Shown here: positions 39,802-48,941 of the stretch, piece by piece
How the letters are laid out: every line of letters starts with the position of its first letter
Position numbering within the stretch: position 1 is the stretch's first letter
Assembly (NCBI RefSeq): GCF_005938625.1
Contig: NZ_VCNJ01000023.1
Location: 84,258 to 148,257, forward strand
Source: Pseudomonas fluorescens
GTDB taxonomy: Bacteria; Pseudomonadota; Gammaproteobacteria; Pseudomonadales; Pseudomonadaceae
Length of the DNA stretch: 64,000 nt
Direction: 5' to 3'
Translations under genes and position numbers: made by a program
Notes under the pieces: model-generated
The model's input: the letters and a program-made list of their open reading frames with translations, nothing else
Told to the model about the DNA's origin: nothing
Database searches by the model: none

Positions 39802-41994
39802 ATGTCGCACGTCCGTTTCGCCCTGTGCCCGTTGGCACTGGCCCTGCTGAGCATTTCTGCCAACGCCGCTGAAAAAACCGACCAGATCTTGCAACTGGGC
39901 GCCACCAACATCTCCGCCCAAGGCCTCGGCGCCACTACCGAAGACACCCGTTCTTACACCACCGGAGCTATGTCCTCGGCCACCGGCCTGCCGCTGTCGA
40001 TCCGCGAAACCCCGCAGTCGGTGACGGTCATTACCCGTCAGCAAATGGACGATCGCGGCGTGCAAAGCATCGGCGATGCACTGCGCAATACCCCCGGCAT
40101 TTCCATGCAGAAGTACGACAGCGACCGTACCGAATTTTCCGCGCGCGGCTTGGCGATCACCAACTTCCAGTACGACGGCATCAACATTCCCTACGATGGC
40201 GTGTACGGCGAGAACCCGAACAACGGCGATGACGCCGCCAGCATCGACCGCATTGAAATCATCAAAGGCGCGACCGGTCTGATGACCGGCTCCGGCGACC
40301 CGTCGGCCACGGTCAACCTGATTCGCAAAAAGCCGACCAAGGAATTCAAAGCCTCGATCAGCGGCACCGTTGGTTCGTGGGATGCCTACCGCACCGTCGG
40401 TGATATTTCCGGTTCGCTGACTGAATCGGGAAACGTGCGCGGACGTTTCGTCGGCGCTTATTCAGATCAGAACTCTTACCTGGATCACTACAGCCAGCGC
40501 AAAGACCTGTTCTACGGCATCCTCGAAGCGGATTTGAGCGACGACACCCTGCTGACCTTCGGCGTGGACAAATCCAGCACCACACCACGCGGTTCGTCGT
40601 GGACCGGCAACCCGGTGTATTTCGCCGATGGCGGGCGAACCGATTTTGGCCGTCACTTCAACTCCGCCGCTGACTGGAGTCGCCGCGATTTCGACAACAT
40701 CACCTACTTCGCCTCCTTGGAACAGGCGCTGGCCAACGACTGGAAATTCAAGGTCAGCCTCGACCAGAAAACCACCGATCACGACACGCGCCTGGCCTCG
40801 GCCAGCGGTGGCAATCCGAACCGCGCCACGGGTGAAGGCATGTTCATGTATTGGTGGCGCTGGGAAGGTCACCGGGTGCAGAACACCGCTGACGTCAACG
40901 TCTCCGGCCCCTTCACCCTGGGCGGTCGCGAGCATGAACTGATCGCCGGCGTGATGACCTCGCACTCGCGCCAGACCGGTTCGACCTACGACACCAGTGC
41001 GTTTTCCGAAGTCCCGGGCAGCATTTACGACTGGGACGGCAATCTGCCGAAACAGGACTTCCCGAAAAACGGCAAGTACGAGCGCACGCAGAGCCAGAAC
41101 GGCATTTACCTGGCCACACGCCTGCGCCCGACCGATGATCTGTCGGTGATTCTCGGCAGCCGTTTGAGCACCTTCAAATACAACGAAGACTACCGCTACA
41201 ACCCCGGCGCCGGCCTCGACGACACCCACACCAGCTACAAGGAACACGGCGTGGTCACACCTTACGCCGGGGTGATCTATGACCTCGACGACACCTACTC
41301 GCTGTATGCCAGCTACACCAGCATTTACCAGCCGCAGACCAACAAGGACGCCAACGGTTCGACCCTCGCACCGGTCGAAGGCGACAGCTATGAAACCGGC
41401 TTGAAAGCGGCGTATTTCGACGGTCGCCTCAACGCCAGCCTAGCGTTCTTCCGCATCGAGCAGGACGGCGTGGCCGAGTCGATCGGCACCAACGCCGTGA
41501 CCAACGAAGGCATCTATAAAGCCATCGACGGCGCCACCACCAAAGGCGTGGAGCTGGAACTGGCCGGCGAACTGGCCGAAGGCTGGAACGTCTCCGCCGG
41601 CTACACCTACGCACGCACTCGCGATGCCGATGAGCAGCGCATGTTCGGTTATCCCTTGTCGACCACCAAACCCGAGCACACGGTGCGCACCTTCACCACC
41701 TATCGTTTACCCGGCGTGCTCGACAAGGTCACCGTCGGTGGCGGCGTGAGCTGGCAGAGCGCGTTCTACGGCAAGATCTACAGCGCCCCGGCGGGCGACT
41801 ACACGCGGATCAAACAAGGTGGCTACACCCTCGTCGACCTGATGAGCCGCTATCAGTACAACGAACACCTGAGCTTCACGGTCAACGCCAACAACGTGTT
41901 CGACAAGCGCTACCTGACGGGACTGGGTAACTTCGACACTACGTTCTACGGTGAGCCGCGCAATTTGATGCTGACGACCAAGTGGGATTTCTGA
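39802..41994 (+). CDS. TonB-dependent siderophore receptor (FhuE/FpvB-like)
   Basis: A 730-residue outer-membrane receptor. The signal peptide is residues 1-23 (ending SANAAE). The plug follows, with GLPLSIRETPQSVTVITRQQ, LRNTPGISMQKYDSDRTEFS and DRIEIIKGATGLMTGSGDPS, then a barrel that ends in the terminal aromatic residue TTKWDF. The barrel sequence resembles hydroxamate and pyoverdine receptors, so the ligand is probably a ferric siderophore of another microbe. No N-terminal signalling domain and no adjacent sigma/anti-sigma genes were seen. No clear Fur box was found by eye in the 100 bases upstream. It stands alone, with REP pairs on both sides. Confidence 0.92.
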   Translation: MSHVRFALCPLALALLSISANAAEKTDQILQLGATNISAQGLGATTEDTRSYTTGAMSSATGLPLSIRETPQSVTVITRQQMDDRGVQSIGDALRNTPGISMQKYDSDRTEFSARGLAITNFQYDGINIPYDGVYGENPNNGDDAASIDRIEIIKGATGLMTGSGDPSATVNLIRKKPTKEFKASISGTVGSWDAYRTVGDISGSLTESGNVRGRFVGAYSDQNSYLDHYSQRKDLFYGILEADLSDDTLLTFGVDKSSTTPRGSSWTGNPVYFADGGRTDFGRHFNSAADWSRRDFDNITYFASLEQALANDWKFKVSLDQKTTDHDTRLASASGGNPNRATGEGMFMYWWRWEGHRVQNTADVNVSGPFTLGGREHELIAGVMTSHSRQTGSTYDTSAFSEVPGSIYDWDGNLPKQDFPKNGKYERTQSQNGIYLATRLRPTDDLSVILGSRLSTFKYNEDYRYNPGAGLDDTHTSYKEHGVVTPYAGVIYDLDDTYSLYASYTSIYQPQTNKDANGSTLAPVEGDSYETGLKAAYFDGRLNASLAFFRIEQDGVAESIGTNAVTNEGIYKAIDGATTKGVELELAGELAEGWNVSAGYTYARTRDADEQRMFGYPLSTTKPEHTVRTFTTYRLPGVLDKVTVGGGVSWQSAFYGKIYSAPAGDYTRIKQGGYTLVDLMSRYQYNEHLSFTVNANNVFDKRYLTGLGNFDTTFYGEPRNLMLTTKWDF

Positions 41995-42028
41995 TTCTGG
42001 GCTGAAACAAACAGCGCCACGGATGGCG

Positions 42029-42126
42029 CCTTCGCGAGCAGGCTCACTCCTACAGGGGGGTATGCGTCGCCTACAAATTTTGAGCAAGACACAAGACCCT
42101 GTAGGAGTGAGCCTGCTCGCGATAGC
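42029..42126. repeat. REP inverted pair, CCTACAGG variant
   Basis: CCTTCGCGAGCAGGCTCACT (from 42029) and CCCTGTAGGAGTGAGCCTGC (from 42098) are inverted arms. This variant reads CTCACTCCTACAG where the main family has CTCGCTCCCACAG, and both arms carry the same set of changes. Confidence 0.88.
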
Positions 42127-42162
42127 GTTGGGTCAGCAGCAAAAATGCTGATTGGACTGACC

Positions 42163-42240
42163 CCTTCGCGAGCAAGCTCGCTCCCACAGTGATCTGCGGT
42201 GCTCACAAATCCAATGTGGGAGCGAGCTTGCTCGCGAAGG
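42163..42240. repeat. REP inverted pair, CCCACAG variant
   Basis: CCTTCGCGAGCAAGCTCGCT (from 42163) and TGTGGGAGCGAGCTTGCTCG (from 42215) are inverted arms with a loop of about 25 bases. It lies 37 bases after the previous pair, so two different REP variants sit side by side between the receptor and the histidine kinase genes. Confidence 0.9.
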
Positions 42241-42261
42241 GGCCGGCGCAGGCAACGGCAT

Positions 42262-43548
42262 TCAATCCAGATGTGCCCAGGTCATCCGGAACGACGCCCC
42301 GCCCCAAGCCGAATCGCCCACTTCAACCTGCCCGCCATGGGACTGCGAGACCCGGCGCACCAACGCCAAACCCAAACCAAATCCACCCGTACGCCGATCC
42401 CGACTGGCATCCAGCCGCGAAAACGGTTCAAAGATTTTCTCTCGTCCGTGTACCGGTACCCCCGGCCCATCGTCGTTGACCCGCACTTCGTAATAATCAC
42501 CGGTGCGCACCAGCGTCACTTCAACGCGCTGCTCGGCGTAGCGAATCGCATTGCGCAGCAGATTGATCACCGCCCGCGCCATGAATCGTGGCTCGATACG
42601 CACCGTGTCGATGCGGCAATCACCGATCAGCAACTGCACACCAGCCGCTTCAGCCTCCAGCGCTACGCTGCCGACCACGCTGTCGAGCCAATTGGCAGCC
42701 TGGATGTTTTCGCGCTTGATCACCGTCGCACCGCGCTCGAGGCTGGCGTAGGTCAGCAATTCCGAGACCATTTCCTCGAGCTCACCGAGGTCGGCGTACA
42801 TGTCGGCAATCAGCTCGCGATTCTGGCTGGCGTCCGGCTGCTGTTTGAGCTGGTCGAGTTCAAACGACAACCGCGCAATCGGCGTGCGCAGTTCGTGGGA
42901 CACGGCGTTGGTCAGCTCACGCTGGTTGGCGATCAGGCCTTCGATGCGTGCGGCCATCAGGTTGAAGTGCTCGGCCAGATCGCGGATGTTCGAGCGCTTC
43001 GACAATTGAATGCGCACCGACAGATCGTTGTCGCCGAAACGCTCGGCAGCGAGGCGCAGCTTCTCCAGATCGCGCCAGTGCGGGCGCACCCAGAAAAACA
43101 GGACGACGCCGATCATCACGGCAATCATCAGGTAGGCGCCAGCGATGTAGAAAGGCATCAGACTCGGCTCGGCCGGCAAGCGGATGCTGAGCAGTTGCGG
43201 CCCCTCATCAATCGCGGAAATGTACTGGGTGTACTTGTCGCGGATCACCAGCAGCCCTTTGGCCAGCTCAGCTTTTTCCTCGTCGCTGAGGGCCAGTTCA
43301 GAGGTATCGACCAGCGTCAGCCCCAAACCGTAATGCGGGCGAATCGTTTCCAGCTGCTTTTCCCGGGCCGGGCCGTCGAGATCCCGCAACTGCTGGCCCA
43401 ATGTCCATGCCTGTCCCCGCACGGCCTCACGGTTGTAGTCCTGCATCTGATAATCAAGCAAGGCATCAAAGGTTCGCTCGACCGTCTGCAAGGCCAGCAC
43501 CAGACCTATCGTCATGACCAGAAACAGTCCGAAAAATAACCGCAGCAT
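42262..43548 (-). CDS. Sensor histidine kinase (RstB-like)
   Basis: A 428-residue membrane kinase. Membrane segments are at about residues 3-21 and 134-153 with a 110-residue periplasmic sensor between. A HAMP domain follows, then the dimerisation helix with the phosphorylated H218 (NAVSHELRTPIARL), and an ATP-binding domain with NLLRNAIRYA, DDGPGVP and GGFGLGLALVRR. It receives an unknown envelope signal and phosphorylates the regulator coded just upstream. Its ATG starts right after the regulator stop with no gap, so the two genes form one operon. The RstB likeness rests on order and the EPFSRLDASRDRRTGG stretch. Confidence 0.9.
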   Translation of the reverse strand: MLRLFFGLFLVMTIGLVLALQTVERTFDALLDYQMQDYNREAVRGQAWTLGQQLRDLDGPAREKQLETIRPHYGLGLTLVDTSELALSDEEKAELAKGLLVIRDKYTQYISAIDEGPQLLSIRLPAEPSLMPFYIAGAYLMIAVMIGVVLFFWVRPHWRDLEKLRLAAERFGDNDLSVRIQLSKRSNIRDLAEHFNLMAARIEGLIANQRELTNAVSHELRTPIARLSFELDQLKQQPDASQNRELIADMYADLGELEEMVSELLTYASLERGATVIKRENIQAANWLDSVVGSVALEAEAAGVQLLIGDCRIDTVRIEPRFMARAVINLLRNAIRYAEQRVEVTLVRTGDYYEVRVNDDGPGVPVHGREKIFEPFSRLDASRDRRTGGFGLGLALVRRVSQSHGGQVEVGDSAWGGASFRMTWAHLD

Positions 43549-44256
43549 CTACAACTCCCACGCGAACGGATTGAACAGATAACCCTTGCCCCACACGGTC
43601 TTGATACACATCGGCTCGCGGGGATTGTCTTTGAGTTTGTTACGCAATTTGCTGATGTACACGTCGACGCTGCGATTGAGCCCGTCGAAGGCAATCCCGC
43701 GCATGCGATTGAGAATGTCGTCACGCGACAAAACCTTGCCAGCGGCGCTGGCCAGCAACCACAACAGCTCGAATTCCATGGTGGTCATTTCGATGACCTC
43801 GCCCGCCAGCCGCACTTCCCGACAACTGCGGTCGACGTTCAACTGGCCAAACTCCAAAAAACTCACCACGTTGCTGTCCGGCACCTGCCGCCGCTGCAGA
43901 GCCCGCAATCGGGCCAGCAACACCGGCGGCTTGATCGGTTTGATCACGTAGTCATCGGCACCGGATTCCAGACCGAGAATGTGGTCGAGATCGTCTTCCT
44001 TGGCCGTCAGGATCACGATCGGCGTGTCCGACACGCTGCGAATCTCGCGACACACGTGCAGCCCGCTCTGCCCCGGCAGCATCAGGTCGAGCACCACGAC
44101 TTTTGGCTTGAATTCCAGAAAGGCAGCCACGGCCAGGTCGCCACGCAACACGGTGCGCACCTCGTAGCCATGTTGTTCGAGAAAGTGGGCGATCAGTGCC
44201 GCGAGGCGCTCATCGTCTTCCACCAGCAGGACTTTGCCAAAACCCAGGTTATCCAT
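43549..44256 (-). CDS. OmpR-family response regulator (RstA-like)
   Basis: A 235-residue regulator. The receiver domain has the acidic pocket EDD at about 13-15, the phosphorylated D57 in VVVLDLMLPGQSG and the conserved K near residue 107. An OmpR-type winged helix follows (VEMTTMEFELLWLLASAAGK, GLNRSVDVYISKLRNKL, CIKTVWGKGYLFNP). It should bind DNA and alter transcription when its partner kinase at 42262-43548 is active. The gene comes first in the leftward operon. Targets are unknown. On the upstream side the GC-rich host sequence ends near 44400, where the AT-rich CHAT island begins. Confidence 0.92.
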   Translation of the reverse strand: MDNLGFGKVLLVEDDERLAALIAHFLEQHGYEVRTVLRGDLAVAAFLEFKPKVVVLDLMLPGQSGLHVCREIRSVSDTPIVILTAKEDDLDHILGLESGADDYVIKPIKPPVLLARLRALQRRQVPDSNVVSFLEFGQLNVDRSCREVRLAGEVIEMTTMEFELLWLLASAAGKVLSRDDILNRMRGIAFDGLNRSVDVYISKLRNKLKDNPREPMCIKTVWGKGYLFNPFAWEL

Positions 44257-44335
44257 AACGACCGTCTGCCACCCATGTGTGAAGTGGTCGGCATTATGGC
44301 GGCAATCGCGCTGAAGGCGTTTGTTTCAGGCAGCA

Positions 44336-44360
44336 AAAACCGGCCGCTGGGGCCGGTTTT
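44336..44360. terminator. Hairpin with T tails between rstA-like gene and CHAT island
   Basis: AAAACCGGCC and GGCCGGTTTT make a perfect 10-base stem across GCTGG, with a T run on either strand. No gene ends close to it on the plus strand. On the minus strand it would end transcripts coming from the right, so it may be the terminator of a gene displaced by the AT-rich insertion. Confidence 0.7.
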
Positions 44361-44668
44361 CGGTGATGTTTCATACTCTTAAGAGTTTTTAACAATTGAC
44401 GAATACCTGCAATCCGTGGGATCAACCATCGACTTCGTGCTTTAGCAACTGAAGCGTCCTTCAACTTCGCTTCCCTTCCCTTCCCTTCCCTTCCTTCACT
44501 ATCGCGCCATTTTCGTCACTGCAGCCGCTTCACTGACAACAAAGCATACCCTCTAAGAAAAACAAAATAAGCATTTTTTAGACCAAAATTATTATGATAA
44601 CTTGATTACCTTGTAGTGAAAAAATCTCAACACCACGGACGCAATAAAAAAGCTGAGGACTTAGCAAA
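44361..44668. other. Left flank of the CHAT island with a TTCCC tandem repeat
   Basis: A 308-base AT-rich stretch. TTCCC is repeated four times at 44471-44490 and trails into TTCCTTC. The part from 44540 on is very AT-rich (AAAACAAAATAAGCATTTTT, 44560-44579) and should hold the promoter of the CHAT gene. The repeat number could vary by slippage. Confidence 0.6.
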
Positions 44669-46945
44669 ATGCCCGAACTCACATCACATGAAGAGTTGAA
44701 TTTGGCAACAAGAATTTTTGAAGAGGAGCATTTCCAAGACATAAGATTCGCTTTCCACTACTTCATTCCACATCATCGGGACTACAGCAGGGAGAGCTTC
44801 TTCCTAGCATACTGGCCAGAAATAGTAGAATCGAGACGATTACTAAAACTAGCTACCACACTGCCGTTTGATGTAAGAGAAATAAAAGCAACCCGCAACA
44901 ACGTGGCCAAGGCAAGAGTTACAGGAGTGACAAGTCTCGTTGTTATCCCGACAAATATCGAGTCCATGCACGGCCATTACACGACATACGCCCAACCATT
45001 TAAAGTCATACTCTCAGACGAGAGAATGTATAGATCCGTAAAGGACTTTCTAGCGAGCGAATACGGAAAAGGATTCCTACATATATCTAATGCAAAGTCA
45101 GCAAGTAGAGAAGAAAAAGATTCTAGTTTGAAAAAAATAAGCACCTATGCAAAAGAAAGAGCAGTCGAACTACTCACCAAAGGGCAAGTACCTCCAGAGT
45201 TCGTTACAGCTATTGAAGAGGTTCTTTCACCTAAAAAAAAGCACTGGAAGAGGCTAACATTTCCTGGCTACAGTCATGGCATAACGACTGCTAACGAAGT
45301 TATCGCTCAAAGTATGGAATTAAGCGTCTCCTCCGAAGGAAAACTTCAACCCCACAAATATCACGAATACATTCCAGCCGTTCTGCGAAGCGTTCTATCT
45401 TTATGGAACTACCGAAAAGATCAGATAGAAGGCGCACCTTTTGAGAACCTTCTCTGCATAACGGTAGAGCCAATACTTTGGCGACTTTACAAAGCAGACA
45501 TAGACACTGAGCTCTTTAATGACGACAAACAACCCGAAAAAATTATCGCAGGACTCAGAACCTATGTAAAATCAGTAAAAAGATCAGAAGAGTACATACG
45601 AAACCTAACAGGCCGAGAGATTGAGCACATAACAGATTTGGCATCTGACCCCATTGGAAATTACTTTGTCGCCCTTCATCGTCGCGAACTTGAAACCTTC
45701 AACCTTTCCACTAGCATATTGGGCCTAACGGACCTATGCCCGGTCCTTCGCATCGAGCCAAAAATAAACAAGATCAAAGGCGACTTAATAAATCTAGCGA
45801 ATTGTTCAAGAGGCAATGGTCCGCACATTAACTTTAAATTAAACAAACTTTCTAACAAACTACAGACGCGTATGCACTCTCTCGTGCACGAAAAATACTC
45901 ATCCCTAACAAATGATAAACTTCCAGAATTTTCAGGGATATCCTTAGTTAGCGACCTACCACTTGAGTGGCTTCCACTGCGCGGACTGCCTTTGACTTTG
46001 AGATGTGACGTTAGCCGGATACCAGCAACTCCAGGAAATGCAAGCCTAAACCAGCTAATAAAAAGTCGATACACAACAGTATCTTTGTCGGACTTCAAAG
46101 AGATATTGATTATCCGATCCTTTTCAAATACAGACAAGATAAAATTCACCCTTGAAAAAACACTTAAACACTGGGCTGACCGACATCCTGAGTATCCTAA
46201 ATATAAAATCGTCGATGTGGCGACTGCCGATGAATTCGTTAATACCGTCAACGCCTTTAACGGCGCATTAATGATTTTCGATGGTCATGGGACGCTGAAT
46301 ACTAATTCCGACATGGGCTCCATAATCATCGGAGGAAAGGAGCTAGATGTCTGGCAACTACAGCAACAACTAAATATGCCACCTATTGTACTATTGAGTG
46401 CATGCGACACTATTCCTGTGGACGGTGGGCACGGATCCTCAGCGAACGGAATGCTTACCTTAGGCGCAACAACTGTACTCGGCACACTTCTCCCAGTTGA
46501 CGCCAATCGCTCTGCATCTTTCATATCCAGACTTCTATTCAGAATCTCGAAATTACTTCCAAACATTGTAAATCACGCAACTTATATGCCATGGCGCGGC
46601 TTTATGAGCGGCATGCTGAGAATGACATTCTGCACCGAGCTTATTGAAAACTTAATAAAAGAAACAAAAATAATCTCTACAGACGATCGCTCCAGCATAC
46701 AATTAATTGCCAACAACGCCATCAATTCTATGTCGCCTGACTGGTACGAACAAGTACTTACGGAAATATGCCACCGATCGACCCAAGAGCAAACTACAAC
46801 CTTAGAAATGTGTAAATTTTGGGGCAGCATGGTAGACTCGTTAAAATACGTTCAACTTGGCCGCCCTGAAAAAATAAAGCTGCGTTCAAAAAATATAAAC
46901 GAAGCAGCCTCAATAATTAGATCCAATTTCAAAGCCAATCATTAG
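44669..46945 (+). CDS. CHAT-domain (caspase-like) protease, orphan
   Basis: A 758-residue protein. The C-terminal part is a CHAT peptidase domain: it opens near residue 428 (SDLPLEWLPLRGLPLTLR), has the catalytic H540 in LMIFDGHGTLN and the catalytic C579 in IVLLSACDTIPVDGG, then GATTVLGTLLPVDAN. The first 420 residues are mostly helical, with no TPR pattern I can see and no known domain. CHAT proteins are cysteine proteases related to caspases and act as effectors in several prokaryotic defence systems. The gene is AT-rich, alone, and set between rstA-like and miaE genes, so horizontal gain is likely. Substrate and trigger are unknown. A tiny ORF follows 40 bases downstream. Confidence 0.88.
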   Translation: MPELTSHEELNLATRIFEEEHFQDIRFAFHYFIPHHRDYSRESFFLAYWPEIVESRRLLKLATTLPFDVREIKATRNNVAKARVTGVTSLVVIPTNIESMHGHYTTYAQPFKVILSDERMYRSVKDFLASEYGKGFLHISNAKSASREEKDSSLKKISTYAKERAVELLTKGQVPPEFVTAIEEVLSPKKKHWKRLTFPGYSHGITTANEVIAQSMELSVSSEGKLQPHKYHEYIPAVLRSVLSLWNYRKDQIEGAPFENLLCITVEPILWRLYKADIDTELFNDDKQPEKIIAGLRTYVKSVKRSEEYIRNLTGREIEHITDLASDPIGNYFVALHRRELETFNLSTSILGLTDLCPVLRIEPKINKIKGDLINLANCSRGNGPHINFKLNKLSNKLQTRMHSLVHEKYSSLTNDKLPEFSGISLVSDLPLEWLPLRGLPLTLRCDVSRIPATPGNASLNQLIKSRYTTVSLSDFKEILIIRSFSNTDKIKFTLEKTLKHWADRHPEYPKYKIVDVATADEFVNTVNAFNGALMIFDGHGTLNTNSDMGSIIIGGKELDVWQLQQQLNMPPIVLLSACDTIPVDGGHGSSANGMLTLGATTVLGTLLPVDANRSASFISRLLFRISKLLPNIVNHATYMPWRGFMSGMLRMTFCTELIENLIKETKIISTDDRSSIQLIANNAINSMSPDWYEQVLTEICHRSTQEQTTTLEMCKFWGSMVDSLKYVQLGRPEKIKLRSKNINEAASIIRSNFKANH

Positions 46946-46985
46946 ACACAAACCAGCACCCCTACATTTAATATAAAGGAAAACA

Positions 46986-47087
46986 ATGAACCAAGTTATT
47001 TTTTGCAGAACTTCGGATAAAACCCAGCGACAGATTAAGGGTTTTGTCGCAGCAACCGGAAATAAATCCATCTGCCAGAGGAAATAA
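46986..47087 (+). CDS. Small ORF of 33 codons behind the CHAT protease gene
   Basis: ATG at 46986 is preceded by AAAGGAAAACA, a strong ribosome binding site, and the frame runs 33 codons to TAA. The peptide is basic, starts MNQVIFCRTSDKTQRQIKGF and ends NKSICQRK, with two cysteines. It lies 40 bases after the CHAT stop and shares its AT-rich base use. It could be a substrate, inhibitor or effector of the protease, or a chance frame. There is no family evidence. Confidence 0.4.
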   Translation: MNQVIFCRTSDKTQRQIKGFVAATGNKSICQRK

Positions 47088-47205
47088 AAAGCAGAATTTA
47101 GCGTCACTCTCCCGTCGACTGCAATTAGCTCGACGAACAGTTTGCATCCTGAAAGCAGGCCTACCAGTAAAAACCTTGTTGTACCAAAAAACTATTTTTT
47201 GACAT

Positions 47206-47244
47206 AAAAACCCGTCACTCCGTTTAACTCGAGTGGCGGATTTT
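47206..47244. terminator. Bidirectional terminator between CHAT island and miaE
   Basis: AAAACCCGTCACTC and GAGTGGCGGATTTT form a 14-base stem with one mismatch, with T-rich ends on both strands. It lies about 40 bases after the miaE stop on the minus strand and can also end transcripts of the CHAT gene. Confidence 0.8.
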
Positions 47245-47285
47245 ATAGTTTCGGCCTGTTCAACAACAATAATTGAAACGGCCGT

Positions 47286-47894
47286 TCAAAAATTATTGGG
47301 CACACCGCTGTGGAAGCGAAACTCTTCATCCGGCGACTCAATCAGTTCCTGCTCGGCGGCACGAACCTTGTCGATGACCTGAGCAATATCCTTGGCATCG
47401 CCGTACTGATAGGCCAGCTTCAGATAACCCTGAAAATGCCGCGCCTCGCTTTTCAGCAGGCCAAAGTAGAACTTGCCGAGTTCATCGTCCAGGTGCGGCA
47501 CCAGCGCTTCAAACCGCTCGCAACTGCGCGCTTCGATAAACGCGCCGACCACCAGCGTATCCACCAGTTTCACTGGCTCATGGCTGCGCACTACCTTGCG
47601 CAAACCCGAGGCGTAACGGCCGGCGTGGAGCTGGCGCAGCTCAATCTTGCGCCGCTTCATGATGCGCATGACCTGCTCGTGGTGCACCAGTTCTTCCCGG
47701 GCCAGACGCGACATCATGTTGATCAGGTCGACGTGGGAATGGTACTTGGCAATCAGGCTCAGGGCGGTGCTGGCAGCCTTGAACTCGCAGTTTTTGTGGT
47801 CGATCAGCAGGGTTTCCTGATCGGCCAATGCCGCCTGAACCCAGGCGTCGGGGGTGCGGCAGCCAAGGAATTCGTGGATTTCGGGAAGGATCAT
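47286..47894 (-). CDS. miaE: tRNA-(ms2io6A)-hydroxylase
   Basis: A 202-residue member of the MiaE family, a ferritin-like di-iron enzyme. Iron-ligand motifs EELVHHEQVMRIM and SEARHFQGYLKLA (ExxH type) are visible, with another Glu in ALVVGAFIEARSCERF. It hydroxylates the isopentenyl group of ms2i6A at position 37 of certain tRNAs, using oxygen. The ATG at 47894 is preferred because GTGAG lies before it; a GTG three codons upstream is possible. It is divergent from the Usp gene. The right edge of the AT-rich CHAT island lies just downstream of its terminator. Confidence 0.9.
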   Translation of the reverse strand: MILPEIHEFLGCRTPDAWVQAALADQETLLIDHKNCEFKAASTALSLIAKYHSHVDLINMMSRLAREELVHHEQVMRIMKRRKIELRQLHAGRYASGLRKVVRSHEPVKLVDTLVVGAFIEARSCERFEALVPHLDDELGKFYFGLLKSEARHFQGYLKLAYQYGDAKDIAQVIDKVRAAEQELIESPDEEFRFHSGVPNNF

Positions 47895-48053
47895 GGGGCT
47901 CACGGTAAAAGGTGTTCGAGCGAAGGGCGCCGATTATACCGGCCTGTCCGCAGACCACCAGCGGCGGACGTTGATATGCGTCAAGTCGCGCACGATCGAG
48001 CAGCAACTATAGTTGTGCAACGCCGTGCCTTTTCTTTGCTGGAGACTCCGCTC

Positions 48054-48917
48054 ATGCAAGCCATTCGCAGCATTCTGGTGGTCATCGAACCCGAACATTC
48101 GGAAAGCCTGGCGCTCAAGCGCGCCAAGTTGATCGCGGGCGTGACCCAGGCCCATCTGCACCTGCTGGTGTGCGACAAGAAGCACGATCATGCCGGCATG
48201 CTCGGCGTGCTCAAAGCCGCGCTGCTGGAAGACGGCTACAGCGTCACCACCGAGCAGGCGTGGAACGAAAGCCTGCACGAAACCATCATCGATGTGCAGC
48301 AGGCCGAAGGGTGCGGGCTGGTGATCAAGCAGCACTTCCCTGACAGTTCGTTGAAAAAAGCCCTGCTGACCCCGGCGGACTGGAAACTGTTGCGCCACTG
48401 CCCGACCCCGGTGCTGCTGGTGAAAACCGCCGGTTCCTGGAAGGACAAAGTGATTCTGGCGGCGGTTGATGTGGGCAATGCCGACGGTGAACACCGGCAT
48501 TTACACACCACGATCATTGATCACGGCTATGACATTGCCAGCCTGGCCAAAGCGCATCTGCATGTGATCGCGGCGCATCCATCGCCGATGCTCTCGGCAG
48601 CTGACCCGACGCTGCAACTGAGTGAAACCATCGCGGCGCGTTATCGCGAGCAATGCCGGGCGTTTCAGGCGGAGTTCGATGTCGATGATGAGCATCTGCA
48701 CATCGAGGAAGGCCCGGCGGATGTGTTGATCCCGTTCATGGCGCACAAGCTGCAGGCGGCAGTCACCGTGATCGGCACGGTGGCGCGTACCGGGTTGTCA
48801 GGGGCGTTGATCGGCAATACCGCAGAAGTGATTCTGGATGCGCTGGAGAGCGATGTGCTGGTGCTCAAGCCGCAGGAGGTTGAGGATCATCTGGTGGAGT
48901 TGGCGGTGAAGCACTAA
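48054..48917 (+). CDS. Tandem universal stress protein (UspE-like)
   Basis: A 287-residue cytosolic protein made of two Usp domains. The first (residues 1 to about 145) begins QAIRSILVVIEPEHSESLAL and ends CPTPVLLVK; the second (about 150-275) begins KDKVILAAVDVGNADGEHRH and contains VIGTVARTGLSGALIGNTAE, the nucleotide-binding GxxG-type motif, and SDVLVLKP. UspE-type proteins help survival under stress in ways that are not chemically defined. GGAGACTCCGCTC precedes the ATG at 48054. The open frame runs far upstream across miaE but that part is shadow. It stands alone, divergent from miaE. Confidence 0.92.
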   Translation: MQAIRSILVVIEPEHSESLALKRAKLIAGVTQAHLHLLVCDKKHDHAGMLGVLKAALLEDGYSVTTEQAWNESLHETIIDVQQAEGCGLVIKQHFPDSSLKKALLTPADWKLLRHCPTPVLLVKTAGSWKDKVILAAVDVGNADGEHRHLHTTIIDHGYDIASLAKAHLHVIAAHPSPMLSAADPTLQLSETIAARYREQCRAFQAEFDVDDEHLHIEEGPADVLIPFMAHKLQAAVTVIGTVARTGLSGALIGNTAEVILDALESDVLVLKPQEVEDHLVELAVKH

Positions 48918-48941
48918 ACCTCCAGATTTGAAATGCGATCC

